A DNA stretch of 64,000 nucleotides from Jeotgalibacillus proteolyticus (GCF_002926065.1 NZ_PREZ01000007.1:62001-126000), one strand, 5' to 3'; positions 33,889 to 44,074 are shown, counted from the first letter of the stretch. The notes: a model not told the origin generated them from the letters alone. Program-made: numbers and translations.

Positions 33889-34878
33889 ATGACTGACAAA
33901 AAACCAAAAGAAATAAGCCAGGATGGATCATTTAAGCGGCAAACAAATCGTTTTACTAAAGCATTCGGTCAAAATGAAGGTGAGCTGCCTGTTGAAAAAG
34001 ACCGCTACCGCCTGCTTTGGTCGCCAGCCTGTCCATGGGCTCACCGCGCAGTTATTGTCCGGAGCTTACTGGGGCTGGAGGATGCCATCAGCTTAGGAAC
34101 GGCAAGCCCTATGAGGCCTGCTATCGGCCGGGTGGACTGGGAGTTTTCGCTTGATGAAAAGAATGTTGACCCGATTCTCGGGATTCAATATGTCAGTGAG
34201 GTTTATCTGAATGCAGACCCTGACTATGATGGGCGTCCAACGGTGCCTGTTATGGTAGATTTAAAGGATAAAAAAGCCGTTAATAATGATTACCCGCGTT
34301 TAACCAATTACTATGAACTTGCATGGAAGGAGTTTCATAAAGAAGATGCTCCCGACTTATACCCTGAGGAACACCGGGAAACAATTGACACCTTAAATGA
34401 AGAAATTTTTCATGACATTAATAACGGTGTTTATAAATGCGGCTTTGCTCAGTCGCAGGAAGCCTATGAAGAGTCTTTTGACCGGCTCTTTGCCAAGCTT
34501 GACTACCTTGAGGACTGGCTTTCAGACCGCCGTTTTCTTCACGGCGATTTCGTTACCGATTCTGATGTACGGTTATACACCACACTCGCCCGGTTTGATG
34601 CTGCTTACTATAACGGATTTAATACAAATCGAAATTTAATTCGTGAAATGCCAAACCTCTGGGCCTATGCACGTGATTTGTACCAGACACCCGGCTTTGG
34701 CGACACGACGGATTTTGATGCGATTAAGCGTCATTACCATTTGTCTATAACAATCAATGCAGATAAAACAGAAACGAAAATACTGCCAAAAGGACCTGAC
34801 TTGTCTTTATGGGAAAAACCGCATGGACGCGAGCATTTAAGCAGCAGACAAGGTAAGTTTCGTAGACAAGGAGAGTAA
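33889..34878 (+). CDS. Glutathionyl-hydroquinone reductase-like GST (YqjG/ECM4 family)
   Basis: 329 residues from ATG 33889, which is 8 bases after GAGGG. The catalytic Cys is C48 in LLWSPACPWAHRAV, the motif of omega-class GST and glutathionyl-hydroquinone reductases (S-P-x-C-P-W-A-H-R). The C-terminal domain keeps DLYPEEHR and the GDFVTDSDVRLYTTLARFD signature. These enzymes remove thiols from glutathionylated quinones. Bacillaceae mostly use bacillithiol, so the natural thiol may differ. Followed after 4 bases by a GNAT gene, thus an operon. Confidence 0.88.
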   Translation: MTDKKPKEISQDGSFKRQTNRFTKAFGQNEGELPVEKDRYRLLWSPACPWAHRAVIVRSLLGLEDAISLGTASPMRPAIGRVDWEFSLDEKNVDPILGIQYVSEVYLNADPDYDGRPTVPVMVDLKDKKAVNNDYPRLTNYYELAWKEFHKEDAPDLYPEEHRETIDTLNEEIFHDINNGVYKCGFAQSQEAYEESFDRLFAKLDYLEDWLSDRRFLHGDFVTDSDVRLYTTLARFDAAYYNGFNTNRNLIREMPNLWAYARDLYQTPGFGDTTDFDAIKRHYHLSITINADKTETKILPKGPDLSLWEKPHGREHLSSRQGKFRRQGE

Positions 34879-34882
34879 CGAC

Positions 34883-35389
34883 ATGACTATTCATATCAGG
34901 GAAGCCAAAAAAAAAGAGCTGCCGCTGATTCGAAAGCAGCGGATCGAAGCCTATAGCGAGCATACAAACCGAATTTCTGAGGAGCATTGGCAGGCGCTTA
35001 AAAAAGCCATTTCTTCAGAAGCAGACCAGCAGCCAGGCGTGGAGCTGCTCGTTGCTGAATGGGAAGGTGAAATTGCAGGCAGTGTCGCACTCTTTCCTGC
35101 GAAGACGGATGCTTATGAAGGGTACGTTGATGAGCTTGATTATCCGGAGCTCCGGGTGCTTGCTGTCTCCCGCAAAGCGCGTGGAAAAGGCGTTGGTTCA
35201 GCTCTTATTCAGGCGTGCATCGACCGGACAAAAGAAAAAGGCTACCCCGCAATTGGCCTTCATACTGGTGAATTCATGGAAGAAGCCATTGACCTGTACA
35301 CGAGGCATGGATTTGAACGGCTGCCTCAGTACGACTTTGAACCCGCCAATGACGGCGTGATTGTAAAGGCTTTTAAACGTACGATCTAA
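34883..35389 (+). CDS. GNAT-family N-acetyltransferase
   Basis: 168 residues with a GNAT fold. The acetyl-CoA loop is clear in VSRKARGKGVGSALIQACIDRTKEKGYPAIGLHTGEF, preceded by the strand LRVLAV; the late YTRHGFERL is typical. The acceptor is unknown. ATG at 34883 has AAGGAG upstream and lies 4 bases after the GST-like gene, suggesting one transcript, ended by a strong terminator. Confidence 0.88.
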   Translation: MTIHIREAKKKELPLIRKQRIEAYSEHTNRISEEHWQALKKAISSEADQQPGVELLVAEWEGEIAGSVALFPAKTDAYEGYVDELDYPELRVLAVSRKARGKGVGSALIQACIDRTKEKGYPAIGLHTGEFMEEAIDLYTRHGFERLPQYDFEPANDGVIVKAFKRTI

Positions 35390-35392
35390 ATA

Positions 35393-35428
35393 AAACGGCC
35401 CGCTGAATATCCCAGCGAGCCGTTTTTT
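35393..35428. terminator. Bidirectional terminator after the GNAT gene
   Basis: AAACGGC-CC-GCTG and CAGC-GA-GCCGTTTTTT form a stem with one internal loop, between the convergent GNAT and FAD monooxygenase genes. Confidence 0.85.
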
Positions 35429-35431
35429 CGT

Positions 35432-37048
35432 TTAAATAAAATACCTCTTCAATTTCCCCATCACCTTCTTCAAATCCGCTGATCCGTCATGGAATCCAAC
35501 ATGCCCATCCGGTCGGATGAAAAGCATGCTTCCCTTTCTCATTCCTAAATTCCGATCGAGATGACGGTACGAATCATAGATAATCGGAAGTTCGTTTCGT
35601 TCGGTCAGAACGGTTCCGCCTCTTGCCACAAGGAAAACCTTTATCATATCCGGAAAGGCTTCATTTGCTTTTTCTGCAAAAGCATAGGCAAAGTCAACAA
35701 GATCCGGCTGATAGGAATCAATATAGATTAAACACACATAGCCGAGGCGCTGGATAAGAGGGAAAAGCCGCTCATCTGTTGTTCCGTTCATAAACAGCAG
35801 CTGATCCGGCACGCGTTCTCCTGCCTGAATTGCTCTTCTTGGTAGGGATTTGTCCTTAAATGACCGGTTGATCGGTGTTTTATCATAATCATTATGAACA
35901 TGGGACAGGGCTTTTGCAAAAATGGCCTGTACCCAGTTTTGTGTCAGCGCTGCTTTTCCTGCCCAGTTGCGGACTTTACCGGGAAAACCTTTTAACTGAA
36001 TCATTTTAAGCTCGAGTGTAGTATTTCGGATTACCTCTTTCGCAACAGGTGCGCGTTCTTCGTGATACGTATCAAGAAAGGGGCTCCCTGCGTATCCTTT
36101 TAGAACCGTATCGATTTTCCAGCAGAGATTCGCCACGTCCTCAAGTCCGATATTCATTCCCTGGCCGCCAAGCGGGTTGTTAATATGAGCAGCATCACCA
36201 ACGAAAAAGACGCGGTCTTCCCGGTAATTTGGTACCTGTCTGTGAGCTGTTCCGAAATAGCCGAGCCACCTTGGCTTCTCCACCTGATAGGAGGTCGTTA
36301 AAATCGTGTCGAGTGAAGTCTGCAGCTCCTGCAGCTTCATCTCTTTTCTGCGAGGGCCTTTTTGTCTTGTACGGTCAAAGCCTACAACCCGGTAAGAACC
36401 ATCCTTATACGGGAAAAAGGCGGCAGCCCCCCGGTCATTAATGTGCAGGTTTATATGAATTTCCTTCATTTCAGGAATTTCAACATCTCCTGTGAAGAAC
36501 GTGATGCCCTCATCTTCTCCGACAAATTCAACATCTAACAGCTGCCGGACCTTGCTGTGGGCGCCGTCACAGGCAAGAACATATTTAGCTAAATACTGTT
36601 TAGTTTCCCCATTATGACTCGCGGTGACATAAACTCCTTCTTGTTCCTGAACCACATTAAGGACCTCATGCTCCCTTGAGATTACACCACCCCGATCGTT
36701 TAAATGAGTTTCAAGAATTTCTTCAATTTCATGCTGAGGAATAATTAATAAGTAAGGGTATCTGCTTTTCACATGGTACATTTCCACGTAGGAGGGCTTT
36801 TTGCCGGCTAAATGAATTTTTGCTCCAGGTCCCGGATAGCCTCTTTTTACAAATGGCTTATTCACACCTAAAAACTCAAACAATTCAAGCGATCTTGCCT
36901 GAATCCCAAGCGCCTTTGATAGCACAGAGCGTCCCGGCTTCTTCTCAAGACAGACAAAATCCACTCCTCTTTTCTGCAGGACATTCGCAGCCATCAGCCC
37001 GGCTGGCCCGGCCCCAATGATAATGACATCTGTTTCAATCACAGCCAT
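35432..37048 (-). CDS. FAD-dependent aromatic hydroxylase-type monooxygenase
   Basis: 538 residues from ATG 37048 (AAAGGAG 8 bases upstream; earlier in-frame ATGs lack a site). The N-terminal dinucleotide fold is GAGPAGLMAANVLQKRG, with the NADPH/FAD motif VLACDGAHSKVR and the second FAD motif FFVGDAAHINNPLGGQGMNIGLEDV. The C-terminal 150 residues have a thioredoxin-like shape as in phenol hydroxylase and PheA/TfdB members. It should hydroxylate an aromatic or polyketide-like compound. No other aromatic pathway gene is nearby, so the substrate is unknown. Confidence 0.88.
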   Translation of the reverse strand: MAVIETDVIIIGAGPAGLMAANVLQKRGVDFVCLEKKPGRSVLSKALGIQARSLELFEFLGVNKPFVKRGYPGPGAKIHLAGKKPSYVEMYHVKSRYPYLLIIPQHEIEEILETHLNDRGGVISREHEVLNVVQEQEGVYVTASHNGETKQYLAKYVLACDGAHSKVRQLLDVEFVGEDEGITFFTGDVEIPEMKEIHINLHINDRGAAAFFPYKDGSYRVVGFDRTRQKGPRRKEMKLQELQTSLDTILTTSYQVEKPRWLGYFGTAHRQVPNYREDRVFFVGDAAHINNPLGGQGMNIGLEDVANLCWKIDTVLKGYAGSPFLDTYHEERAPVAKEVIRNTTLELKMIQLKGFPGKVRNWAGKAALTQNWVQAIFAKALSHVHNDYDKTPINRSFKDKSLPRRAIQAGERVPDQLLFMNGTTDERLFPLIQRLGYVCLIYIDSYQPDLVDFAYAFAEKANEAFPDMIKVFLVARGGTVLTERNELPIIYDSYRHLDRNLGMRKGSMLFIRPDGHVGFHDGSADLKKVMGKLKRYFI

Positions 37049-37163
37049 AGAGAGAGCTCCTTTCATTCCGTAGGGGTCTTTTAACGTTTTTACCATTCAT
37101 TAAGTACATAACAATCCTACTTTACGATACCCTTCTTTCCGGACAAAACACTTAAATTAAACG

Positions 37164-37209
37164 AGAAAAAAGCAGCGACAGCCGTTCGCAATGAACGGCT
37201 CCCCCTGCT
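37164..37209 (-). terminator. Terminator of the AraC/GyrI regulator gene
   Basis: On the minus strand AGCCGTTC, loop ATTGC and GAACGGCT form a core stem. It is extended by GCAG/CTGC with an internal loop and followed by TTTTTTCTCG. It lies just after the regulator stop. Confidence 0.78.
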
Positions 37210-37225
37210 AATCTTACCTATTATC

Positions 37226-38086
37226 CTATTTTACAGGAATCCATATTTCAGAAATGTATTCTTCTGACATGGGGTCACCACCCGAGTAGACCTCGAGATC
37301 CGGTGTTCCGGCATGTTTATAATTGCTTGCCGGGAACCATTCTGTATAGATCCGATTCCACATCGTTTGAATCGCATGCGGCATAGCCCCTCTTACTTCA
37401 AACACTGCCCATTTAGAAGCGGGCAGCTCCATTGTTTCAAATCGTTCCGGACGGTCGCCTTCATGGGCAGCCGCCACCCAATAGTCAATCGTGTCGGGCT
37501 TATCTTTGCTTTTGTCTACACAAATGCCTAATACTCCTTTGATCTCCCCATTATTTATTGAAGCCAGACTGTCAGCTGTTCCATCCTGATTTACTCTTCC
37601 CCAGATTTTTGGGATTTCTCTAGAATTCTCTCCATCTGCACAGGACACTTCCTGCCTGATTCCAACGACTTGCACCGAACCTTTTTCAATCACTTCAACC
37701 TTCATCGGCGTTTCTCCTCTCAAAGTCACCTGGATTACCAGGCGATGATAATAGTGAAGCTTTCCTTTCCCGCTTTTTGCTTCTCTTGGTGAAAGTCCAT
37801 GCTGTTTTCGAAATGCCTTTGAAAATGATTCCGGAGTGTTGTACCCAAACTTTAGGGCTGCATCAATAATTTTCACATCTTCTTTTACTAGCTCGTGCGC
37901 TGCAAGAGTTAATCTTCTTCTGCGAATATATTCGCCGACCGGCATGCCTGTAAGCAGTCCAAACATCCGTTGGAAATGGAACGGGGACACCATTGCCTGT
38001 TTAGCAACATTTGTAATTTCAATGTCTTCTAATAGATGGTCTTCTATATAATCAATTGATGCCTGAAGAGACTGGATCCAGTTCAT
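37226..38086 (-). CDS. AraC-family regulator with GyrI-like effector domain
   Basis: 286 residues. The N-terminal AraC double HTH spans about 8-105 (MVSPFHFQRMFGLLTGMPVGEYIRRRRLTLAAHEL, YNTPESFSKAFRKQHGLSP). The C-terminal GyrI-like/effector-binding domain spans about 125-286 (VQVVGIRQEVS, FEVRGAMPHAIQTMWNRIYTEWFPAS). This matches the Rob/BmrR type of multidrug-sensing regulators. ATG at 38086 follows GGGGTGAGG. The neighbouring FAD monooxygenase gene is downstream on the same strand but behind a terminator. Confidence 0.9.
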   Translation of the reverse strand: MNWIQSLQASIDYIEDHLLEDIEITNVAKQAMVSPFHFQRMFGLLTGMPVGEYIRRRRLTLAAHELVKEDVKIIDAALKFGYNTPESFSKAFRKQHGLSPREAKSGKGKLHYYHRLVIQVTLRGETPMKVEVIEKGSVQVVGIRQEVSCADGENSREIPKIWGRVNQDGTADSLASINNGEIKGVLGICVDKSKDKPDTIDYWVAAAHEGDRPERFETMELPASKWAVFEVRGAMPHAIQTMWNRIYTEWFPASNYKHAGTPDLEVYSGGDPMSEEYISEIWIPVK

Positions 38087-38372
38087 ATTCCTCACCCCAT
38101 GTATTAATCTTAATTGATTAATGAAAAAGAAACATGTCCATTTTTGCTTTAAGGGAACAGAATTTAAGTATTGGAAGTGAGTGTACACTCATTCCCGTAT
38201 CCTCTTAATTTCTACTTCCTGTTTTTTTGAACTTTACAAGCATCTAAAACTGCTCTTCCTTGGTTTGGGCAAATGACGAAAACAAGTCAGGTACCTTTTA
38301 AAAAGATTAGGCTTGATCCTATAATTAAAAGGGAAGATACAAACTCGAATACTCATAAAAAGGAAGATATAT

Positions 38373-39140
38373 ATGGCATTTTCAAAAGTAATCGGACTTG
38401 GCTGGGATGTTGGCGGCTGGATGGGAAATAACCACGGTGTGGCGATGTGTCAGTGGGATCGGAGGACAAATGAGATCTCCTGGTCAGGCAAAGCTGCAGA
38501 AATATCGATTCCAGACCGGGGGCTGTTGACTCTGGATCATCTCATTTCAGAAGTTGATCCCTCCTTCAGACTTGAAGCAGTTGACTCCGACACGTTAGTA
38601 ATCATTGGTATTGATGCTCCTTTAGGTTACCCTGCAGCTTTTAACCGTCTTATTAATGGAGAAAGACCCGAAATGAAAAAACCCGAGAAAGAAATTTTCA
38701 ACCCGCTCGCTTATCGGTTTACGGACCAGGAGATTTATAGGGTATTCGGAAAGAAACCGTTATCGGCTTCTTATGACCGGATTGGAAATAATGCAACTGC
38801 AGCGATGATTCATACAAAACGATGGGAAGAAGAAGCAGGCTTCAAAACACTGCCTTTAAAAGAAGCAAGTGACACGGATCACCGTCTGATTATCGAAGTC
38901 TATCCTGCTTTGGTGAAGGAAAAAAGATTTGAAGAAGCGCATACCTATTTAACACGCTTTTTACCTGAAGACACTTCTCCAGGTACAGATGCTTATGACG
39001 CCTCCCTCTGTGCCCTTTTTGCTGTGGCTTTTGGAAGCAACGGAAAAGTACTGCCAAAAATAAAGCACCCGCCTAAAGAAAAGAACGCCCTCATTAAAGA
39101 AGAAGGATGGATTTATTACTTTGACCAAAGCTCAACTTAA
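38373..39140 (+). CDS. DUF429 protein, predicted RNase H-like nuclease
   Basis: 255 residues with the DUF429 pattern: an N-terminal acidic strand GLGWDVGGWMGN, the middle IIGIDAPLGYP, and the late EVYPALV and DAYDASLCALFAVAF. The spaced Asp residues fit an RNase H-fold active site. No member's role is firmly known to me. ATG at 38373 follows AAGGAAG. Alone, on the plus strand between minus-strand genes. Confidence 0.8.
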   Translation: MAFSKVIGLGWDVGGWMGNNHGVAMCQWDRRTNEISWSGKAAEISIPDRGLLTLDHLISEVDPSFRLEAVDSDTLVIIGIDAPLGYPAAFNRLINGERPEMKKPEKEIFNPLAYRFTDQEIYRVFGKKPLSASYDRIGNNATAAMIHTKRWEEEAGFKTLPLKEASDTDHRLIIEVYPALVKEKRFEEAHTYLTRFLPEDTSPGTDAYDASLCALFAVAFGSNGKVLPKIKHPPKEKNALIKEEGWIYYFDQSST

Positions 39141-39249
39141 AAGGCAGTGAAACATTCTTATTTAACCAGGAGGATAGATAGGTGCAGCTAATGCAGAATG
39201 ATGACACATGTATGATTACTTTGTTAGAGGACTGTATTTTTTAAGAACG

Positions 39250-39286
39250 TAAAAAACCCCTCTGCCTAATAAGACAGAGGGCCATC
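39250..39286 (-). terminator. Terminator of the alcohol dehydrogenase gene
   Basis: On the minus strand CCCTCTG, a loop of about 10 and CAGAGGG followed by GTTTTTTACG, immediately after the ADH stop. Confidence 0.85.
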
Positions 39287-39297
39287 ATTCAGTATTC

Positions 39298-40338
39298 TTA
39301 GAGCGTGCTATTATCAATCACAAATCGATATTTCACATCAGAAGCAAGAACGCGTTCGTAAGCCTCATCAATCTGATCTGCTGAGATTACTTCAATTTGG
39401 GGAGCGATTGAATGCTCCGCACAGAAGTCAAGCATTTCCTGTGTCTCTCGAATACCGCCGATCATAGAGCCTGCAAAAGAACGGCGATGAGGGATCAGCG
39501 AGAACGCATTCACTTCAAGCGGTTCAGCAGGAGCACCTACATTTACCAGTGTTCCATCCAAAGCCAGCAATGAGATATAGGCATTGATATCAATCTTCGC
39601 ACTTACCGTATTAATAATTAAATCGAAGGTGCCGGCAAGTTTTTCAAAGGTTTCTGAATCGCTTGTTGCGTAGTAGCTTTCAGCACCAAATGCCAGCCCG
39701 TCTTCTTTCTTGTTTAAGGTTTGGGAAAGAACCGTAACCTCTGCTCCCATAGCGTGGGCAATCTTAACAGCCACATGACCAAGACCGCCCATTCCGACCA
39801 CCGCTACCTTCTTGCCCGGTCCGGCATTCCAATGGTTTAGCGGAGAATAAGTCGTAATCCCTGCGCAAAGCAATGGTGCAGCAGCATCTAGTTCAATGTT
39901 GTCAGGAATCCTGACGACAAAATCCTCCGTTACGACGATATGAGAGGAATAGCCGCCTTGAGTAGGCTCCCCGTATTTATCGACACCGGCATAAGTAGGG
40001 ATATTTCCTTTAAGGCAATATTGTTCTTCACCTTTTTGGCAGTTCTCACACTCGCCGCATGAGTCAACCATGCAGCCAACGCCTACTCTGTCGCCAACCT
40101 TATACTTTGTTACCTCAGATCCAACCTCTGAGACAATTCCTGCAATTTCATGTCCTGGGACAAGCGGGTAATTTACTTCTCCCCACTCTCCATGAGCAGT
40201 GTGAATATCAGAATGACAGATTCCAGCGAATTTAATCTCAATCAAAACGTCACTCACGTCAAGATTCCGCCGCTCAATTTCAGCAGCACGGAAGGATTGG
40301 TCCGGACCATTTACAGCTCTAGCTTTAGCAGTTACCAT
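39298..40338 (-). CDS. Zinc-dependent NAD(P) alcohol dehydrogenase (CAD-like)
   Basis: 346 residues, medium-chain dehydrogenase. Catalytic zinc ligands lie in GICHSD and GHEIAGIV; the structural zinc cysteines are in [19 protein letters not shown]; the coenzyme motif is [13 protein letters not shown]. The cinnamyl-alcohol/YjgB-like group usually prefers NADPH and reduces aldehydes broadly. ATG at 40338 follows TGGAGG. Monocistronic. Confidence 0.92.
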   Translation of the reverse strand: MVTAKARAVNGPDQSFRAAEIERRNLDVSDVLIEIKFAGICHSDIHTAHGEWGEVNYPLVPGHEIAGIVSEVGSEVTKYKVGDRVGVGCMVDSCGECENCQKGEEQYCLKGNIPTYAGVDKYGEPTQGGYSSHIVVTEDFVVRIPDNIELDAAAPLLCAGITTYSPLNHWNAGPGKKVAVVGMGGLGHVAVKIAHAMGAEVTVLSQTLNKKEDGLAFGAESYYATSDSETFEKLAGTFDLIINTVSAKIDINAYISLLALDGTLVNVGAPAEPLEVNAFSLIPHRRSFAGSMIGGIRETQEMLDFCAEHSIAPQIEVISADQIDEAYERVLASDVKYRFVIDNSTL

Positions 40339-40485
40339 TGTGGAAGCCTCCAGTTTATATAAGAATTAAAGAGAAACAATTAAATGATATCCTCTCTCTT
40401 CCCTTCATTCCTTCTTTTTCCTATTGTAAAACCCTGTAACTCTTTATGGCTCCCTTTTTTAAAAGAATTTACTAGTGATTTACTT

Positions 40486-40908
40486 TTATTTTTCCAACGA
40501 GGCTCTGAGGTTAACACCGTATTCCAGATAGCCTTTTAAACAGGTTAGCATATATATCCATCCCTCTTTATTATCTACTAGCTGATCGATGAGATGATCA
40601 CTTCTAGAATCAAACCCTTCTTCTATCACTTCAATTATCGAATTGTCTTTGGCTTCCTCTAAAATATTTATTGTGACTTTATGACCGTCATCGTCTTCGA
40701 AAACAATTTTTTGGTTCTCTTGAATTACTTTAATAAAGATATCCCCTTCCGCTTCATACTCCTCATAGCGCAATGTGACTGTTTTTCCTTCTTCCCATCT
40801 TTCAGAGCTTGATGAGAACCAAAAACGCCCAATCTTTTCAGGATCAACAAACGCTTCAAAAATCTCTTTGGCAGACGTGTAAATCCTCATTTTAGAAACA
40901 TTTTTCAT
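40486..40908 (-). CDS. SRPBCC/AHSA1-family protein
   Basis: 140 residues with the START/AHSA1-like pattern: N-terminal IYTSAKEIFEAFVDPEKIGRFW, the middle YEEYEAEGDIFIKVIQ and IVFEDDDGHKVTI, and the C-terminal helix GWIYMLTCLKGYLEYG. Such proteins bind hydrophobic ligands; the function is unknown. ATG at 40908 follows GAGTGAG. Confidence 0.82.
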   Translation of the reverse strand: MKNVSKMRIYTSAKEIFEAFVDPEKIGRFWFSSSSERWEEGKTVTLRYEEYEAEGDIFIKVIQENQKIVFEDDDGHKVTINILEEAKDNSIIEVIEEGFDSRSDHLIDQLVDNKEGWIYMLTCLKGYLEYGVNLRASLEK

Positions 40909-41060
40909 GTATTCTCACTCGCTTCCTAATTTTAGAATTCTTCTTCATTATTATAACGATATTTTTTCTCTGCTTGAAAAAAAGTATTTCTTTCCTATTA
41001 CCCAAACGACGAGTAATATGGGTATATAAAACAATTTTAGAAAAAGAAAGCAGGTTCTAT

Positions 41061-41414
41061 ATGAGTAAAAAATCTTTCACCTGGCTTTTCACTGTGCTTC
41101 TTGGTATTCCGGTTCTTTTCATACTTTTTGTCACGTTCTCTTATGACGTTTCCGCTAAGCTGGACGAGTTCCCTGTTCCGAAGGGTGCACAAGTAGCTGG
41201 AGAGACGGGCAGTTCGATGACCTTTACCTGGGGACGAGCATCAGGCGATGAGGGAATTCCTTTTAGTTATGAAATGAAAATTAAATTTGCCGGCTGGGAA
41301 GAAACAAATCGGGAGGGAGCTTGGGTTTCTTACCAGAATGGAGAAACAACAATTGACCTGATCACTGATTCTGATTATCTCTATCTTGCACTTGGTGAGG
41401 ATGAAGCTGATTAA
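41061..41414 (+). CDS. Small membrane-anchored protein, unknown
   Basis: 117 residues from ATG 41061 (AGCAGG upstream). One membrane span at about 7-30 (FTWLFTVLLGIPVLFILFVTF) is followed by a soluble external domain (FPVPKGAQVAGETGSSMTFTWG, GIPFSYEMKIKFAGWEE) and an acidic end. No family recognised. The frame is open further upstream, but no ribosome site supports an earlier start. A strong terminator follows. Confidence 0.7.
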   Translation: MSKKSFTWLFTVLLGIPVLFILFVTFSYDVSAKLDEFPVPKGAQVAGETGSSMTFTWGRASGDEGIPFSYEMKIKFAGWEETNREGAWVSYQNGETTIDLITDSDYLYLALGEDEAD

Positions 41415-41420
41415 TTCAGA

Positions 41421-41459
41421 AAAAAAGACATTGAAAGTGAAGCTTTCAATGTCTTTTTT
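41421..41459. terminator. Bidirectional terminator
   Basis: AAGACATTGAAAG, loop TGAAG, CTTTCAATGTCTT form a perfect 13-base-pair stem with A- and T-runs on either side. It serves the plus-strand small membrane protein gene and the minus-strand fbp gene. Confidence 0.92.
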
Positions 41460-41469
41460 AATGCCTTCA

Positions 41470-43401
41470 TTACTTCATATAACGATATTCCATCAACCGA
41501 TTTAAAAGCTCAACCTTCTGTAGCAATTCCTCTCCATTGTTCGTTTCCTTCACTTTTTTACGCTCAAGCTCTTTATCAACCAGGCGCTTGACGGATAACA
41601 CGTCTGTCCCGTTAATAAGAACATCCTCTTTCGAGTTAAAGTGCTGGTGGGCAACGAGCTGCATACCGTAGGAATTATAAAGAAGGGTATAGCCGGCAAT
41701 TCCGGTTTTGGATTGGTACGCCTTTGAAAATCCTCCGTCAATCACAATCATTTTGCCGTTTGCTTTGATTGGGTTTTCACCGTCAATCTCTTTTACGGGT
41801 GTGTGGCCATTGATAATATGACCATTATCCGGATTCAGATCAAACTCCTCAAGGATTCTGCGGCATGTTTCTTCCTGCTCACGCAACGAATAATAAGGGT
41901 TTTTCTTCTCCTTATGAGAGGCTTTATCCTTAATAAAATACCGTTCAAAGGTGGTCATTTCCCGCTTTCCAAATAAGGAGGAATACTCACCGGTCCATAA
42001 ATACCAGACCATATCCGTTGCCAGATCGTCTGTTTTTTCAGGATGGGCAAATGCATTCCGTAAGTACTGCTCGAATACATCAAGCAGTTCACGTCCTTTA
42101 TACGCTTTTCCCTCTATCTCCATCTTCTCCATAGGTCCATCCTCACAAAGCGGAATACAGCCATGAATTAAGAGATTCCCATTATATCGTAAATAAAGAC
42201 TGCCTTTTTTCATAAGGAAATTCATATGTCTTGCGAGCTTTTCTGAATGCTGCACAGAAAATAACAGCTTGTCCATTACCTGCGCTTCTTCTTCAAGCAG
42301 CTCATCAGGCTTTTCCGGGTTAATCGTTTTAAAGCAGGTGTCTTCAAGTGGGTACGTCACGCCATTAATCGTGATCTCACTTTTCTCGTAATCTACTTTT
42401 TCAAGCAGCAGCCGGCCTTCCATATTAAAATTCGGACGTCTTTTAATAATTGGGCTTTCAAGCTTAAACTGAATCATCGCAATAGCCTGATGGATTTTTG
42501 TGATTTGCAGCTTTTCGTGATCAGATGTTTTTTTATCTGAATGGATTTTCGGTCTGAATGCCGGATTATCCTCGTAGTATTTATCTGCCAGATTTAATAG
42601 CGGTCGGAGATTTATGCCATAAACATCTTCGATAATATCAAGATTGTCATAACGGGCGCAGATCCGGATAATATTTGCAAGACAAACCTTTGAACCGGCA
42701 AAAGCACCTAGCCACAGCGCGTCATGATTTCCCCATTGAACATCAACAGAATGATAGTTTATGAGAGCCTCCATGATTTTATCAGGCTCAGGTCCCCGGT
42801 CATAAATATCACCAACAACATGCAAATGATCCACCACAAGCCGCTGCGTGCTGTAGGCAAGGCCAATTATGAGCTTTTCTGCCTGGCCAAGCGTGATAAT
42901 CTGCTGGACGATCTTAGAATAATACTGCTCCTTATTGGCAAATTCATCTGTTTTATAAAGAAGCTCTTCTATTATATAAGCGAACTGCTCAGGCAGCGCC
43001 TTACGCAATTTGGAGCGTGTATATTTTGAAGAAGAATAAGCAATCAGCTTAATCATGCGTTCAATGCTGTCTTTATACCATTTATTAAGCTCCTGTTCAT
43101 TTTCAACACTGTTTTTTATCAACTTTAATTTTTCTTCCGGGTAGTATACCAGGGCTGCGAGTTCATTAATTTCTTTTTCATAAATGACCCCGCTGAAGAT
43201 GTCCCGTATTTTCTCTTTCACACGACCCGATCCATTACGCAAAACATGCTGGAAGGCCTGATACTCCCCGTGCAGGTCACTGACAAAATGCTCAGTGCCC
43301 TTTGGCAGATTAAGAATGGCTTCATAATTAATGATTTCAGTGACGACTTTTTCTTCCCGGTCGTATTTTTCAGCAAGCAGGTCTAAGTATCTTTTATCCA
43401 C
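41470..43401 (-). CDS. fbp: Fructose-1,6-bisphosphatase, class III
   Basis: 643 residues, the Bacillus-type class III enzyme, unrelated to classical FBPases. Hydrolyses fructose-1,6-bisphosphate in gluconeogenesis. Metallophosphatase motifs are visible: [38 protein letters not shown], then NGHTPV and the late [12 protein letters not shown]. The start is GTG at 43401 behind AAAGGGGG. Monocistronic. It works against glycolysis; the class I aldolase gene fda is in the same window. Confidence 0.95.
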   Translation of the reverse strand: MDKRYLDLLAEKYDREEKVVTEIINYEAILNLPKGTEHFVSDLHGEYQAFQHVLRNGSGRVKEKIRDIFSGVIYEKEINELAALVYYPEEKLKLIKNSVENEQELNKWYKDSIERMIKLIAYSSSKYTRSKLRKALPEQFAYIIEELLYKTDEFANKEQYYSKIVQQIITLGQAEKLIIGLAYSTQRLVVDHLHVVGDIYDRGPEPDKIMEALINYHSVDVQWGNHDALWLGAFAGSKVCLANIIRICARYDNLDIIEDVYGINLRPLLNLADKYYEDNPAFRPKIHSDKKTSDHEKLQITKIHQAIAMIQFKLESPIIKRRPNFNMEGRLLLEKVDYEKSEITINGVTYPLEDTCFKTINPEKPDELLEEEAQVMDKLLFSVQHSEKLARHMNFLMKKGSLYLRYNGNLLIHGCIPLCEDGPMEKMEIEGKAYKGRELLDVFEQYLRNAFAHPEKTDDLATDMVWYLWTGEYSSLFGKREMTTFERYFIKDKASHKEKKNPYYSLREQEETCRRILEEFDLNPDNGHIINGHTPVKEIDGENPIKANGKMIVIDGGFSKAYQSKTGIAGYTLLYNSYGMQLVAHQHFNSKEDVLINGTDVLSVKRLVDKELERKKVKETNNGEELLQKVELLNRLMEYRYMK

Positions 43402-43544
43402 TGGTAATCCCCCTTTTCACCTTCTCATGATGCTTTTATCTGTGTCCTATTGCAGTATGTACCAAAACGATCCCATCTGTTTCCATCTTACCACTAAGAC
43501 GCCTATTCCTCATGCTGTTTTTAAAGGTTTTCTCTTATTACTGT

Positions 43545-43580
43545 AAAAAAAGAGATCAAAGATTTTCTATCTCTGATCAC
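43545..43580 (-). terminator. Terminator of the fra gene
   Basis: On the minus strand GATCAGAGAT, a short loop and ATCTTTGATC form a stem followed by TCTTTTTTT, about 20 bases after the stop. Confidence 0.8.
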
Positions 43581-43599
43581 TTAACTTCAGGTATACACA

Positions 43600-43968
43600 C
43601 TAACGCCAAAACCCCTCATGCCCAGCCTTATCCTCAATATTAAATTCAATCATACGTTTTAGCAGCTCATAATCCACCGGCTGATTCCACTTAATGCGAA
43701 ACAAGCCCTTTGTGGCACTGTATCCGGCCTCTTTTATATCATCAGCGAAGCGGGTCATCGTGACTGCTTCCGGCGCAAAGCTCATATGGTGCTTTGCAGC
43801 GTCAATGCCGATAATAAAGGTACCATGATCGGTAAACATAGGTGTATTCCATTTCAGCACAGGCTCTAACTGAGGAAAAGTATTAGCCATCCAGGCATAA
43901 ATCTCTTCCAGCCTTTCCCGGTGTTCAGGATTATCGAAGCCTTTTATGTATGATGTAAAGAGTTCCAT
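43600..43968 (-). CDS. fra: Frataxin-like iron chaperone (YdhG/DUF1801)
   Basis: 122 residues with the YdhG/DUF1801 pattern: LKWNTPMFTDHGTFIIGIDAAKHHMSFAP, followed by YSATKGLFRIKWNQPVDYELLKRMIEFNI. In B. subtilis the protein of this size and kind is Fra, an iron donor for Fe-S cluster and heme synthesis. ATG at 43968 has AGGAGG upstream. Monocistronic. Confidence 0.85.
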   Translation of the reverse strand: MELFTSYIKGFDNPEHRERLEEIYAWMANTFPQLEPVLKWNTPMFTDHGTFIIGIDAAKHHMSFAPEAVTMTRFADDIKEAGYSATKGLFRIKWNQPVDYELLKRMIEFNIEDKAGHEGFWR

Positions 43969-44038
43969 AGTGGTTCCTCCTGTTCTTTTAACTTAATTAT
44001 CTCTTAAAAGCATCATTTCGTTAAGACTTATTTAACAC

Positions 44039-44074
44039 AAAAAGGCTGAGACATGCAGATGTCTCAACCTCTTT
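44039..44074 (-). terminator. GGCTGAGAC-family hairpin terminator, copy 2
   Basis: AAAAAGGCTGAGACAT, loop GCAG, ATGTCTCAACCTCTTT pair with one mismatch. On the minus strand a TTTTTG tract follows. It lies downstream of the bdbDC genes and shares the core of the copies at 22805 and 46248. Confidence 0.85.

Noticed and set aside
39182-39244. GTG-started 20-residue frame after an AGGAGG, reading MQLMQNDDTCMITLLEDCIF
   Set aside because: Very short, no family or downstream gene to control, and its position in a gap before a terminator could be chance.
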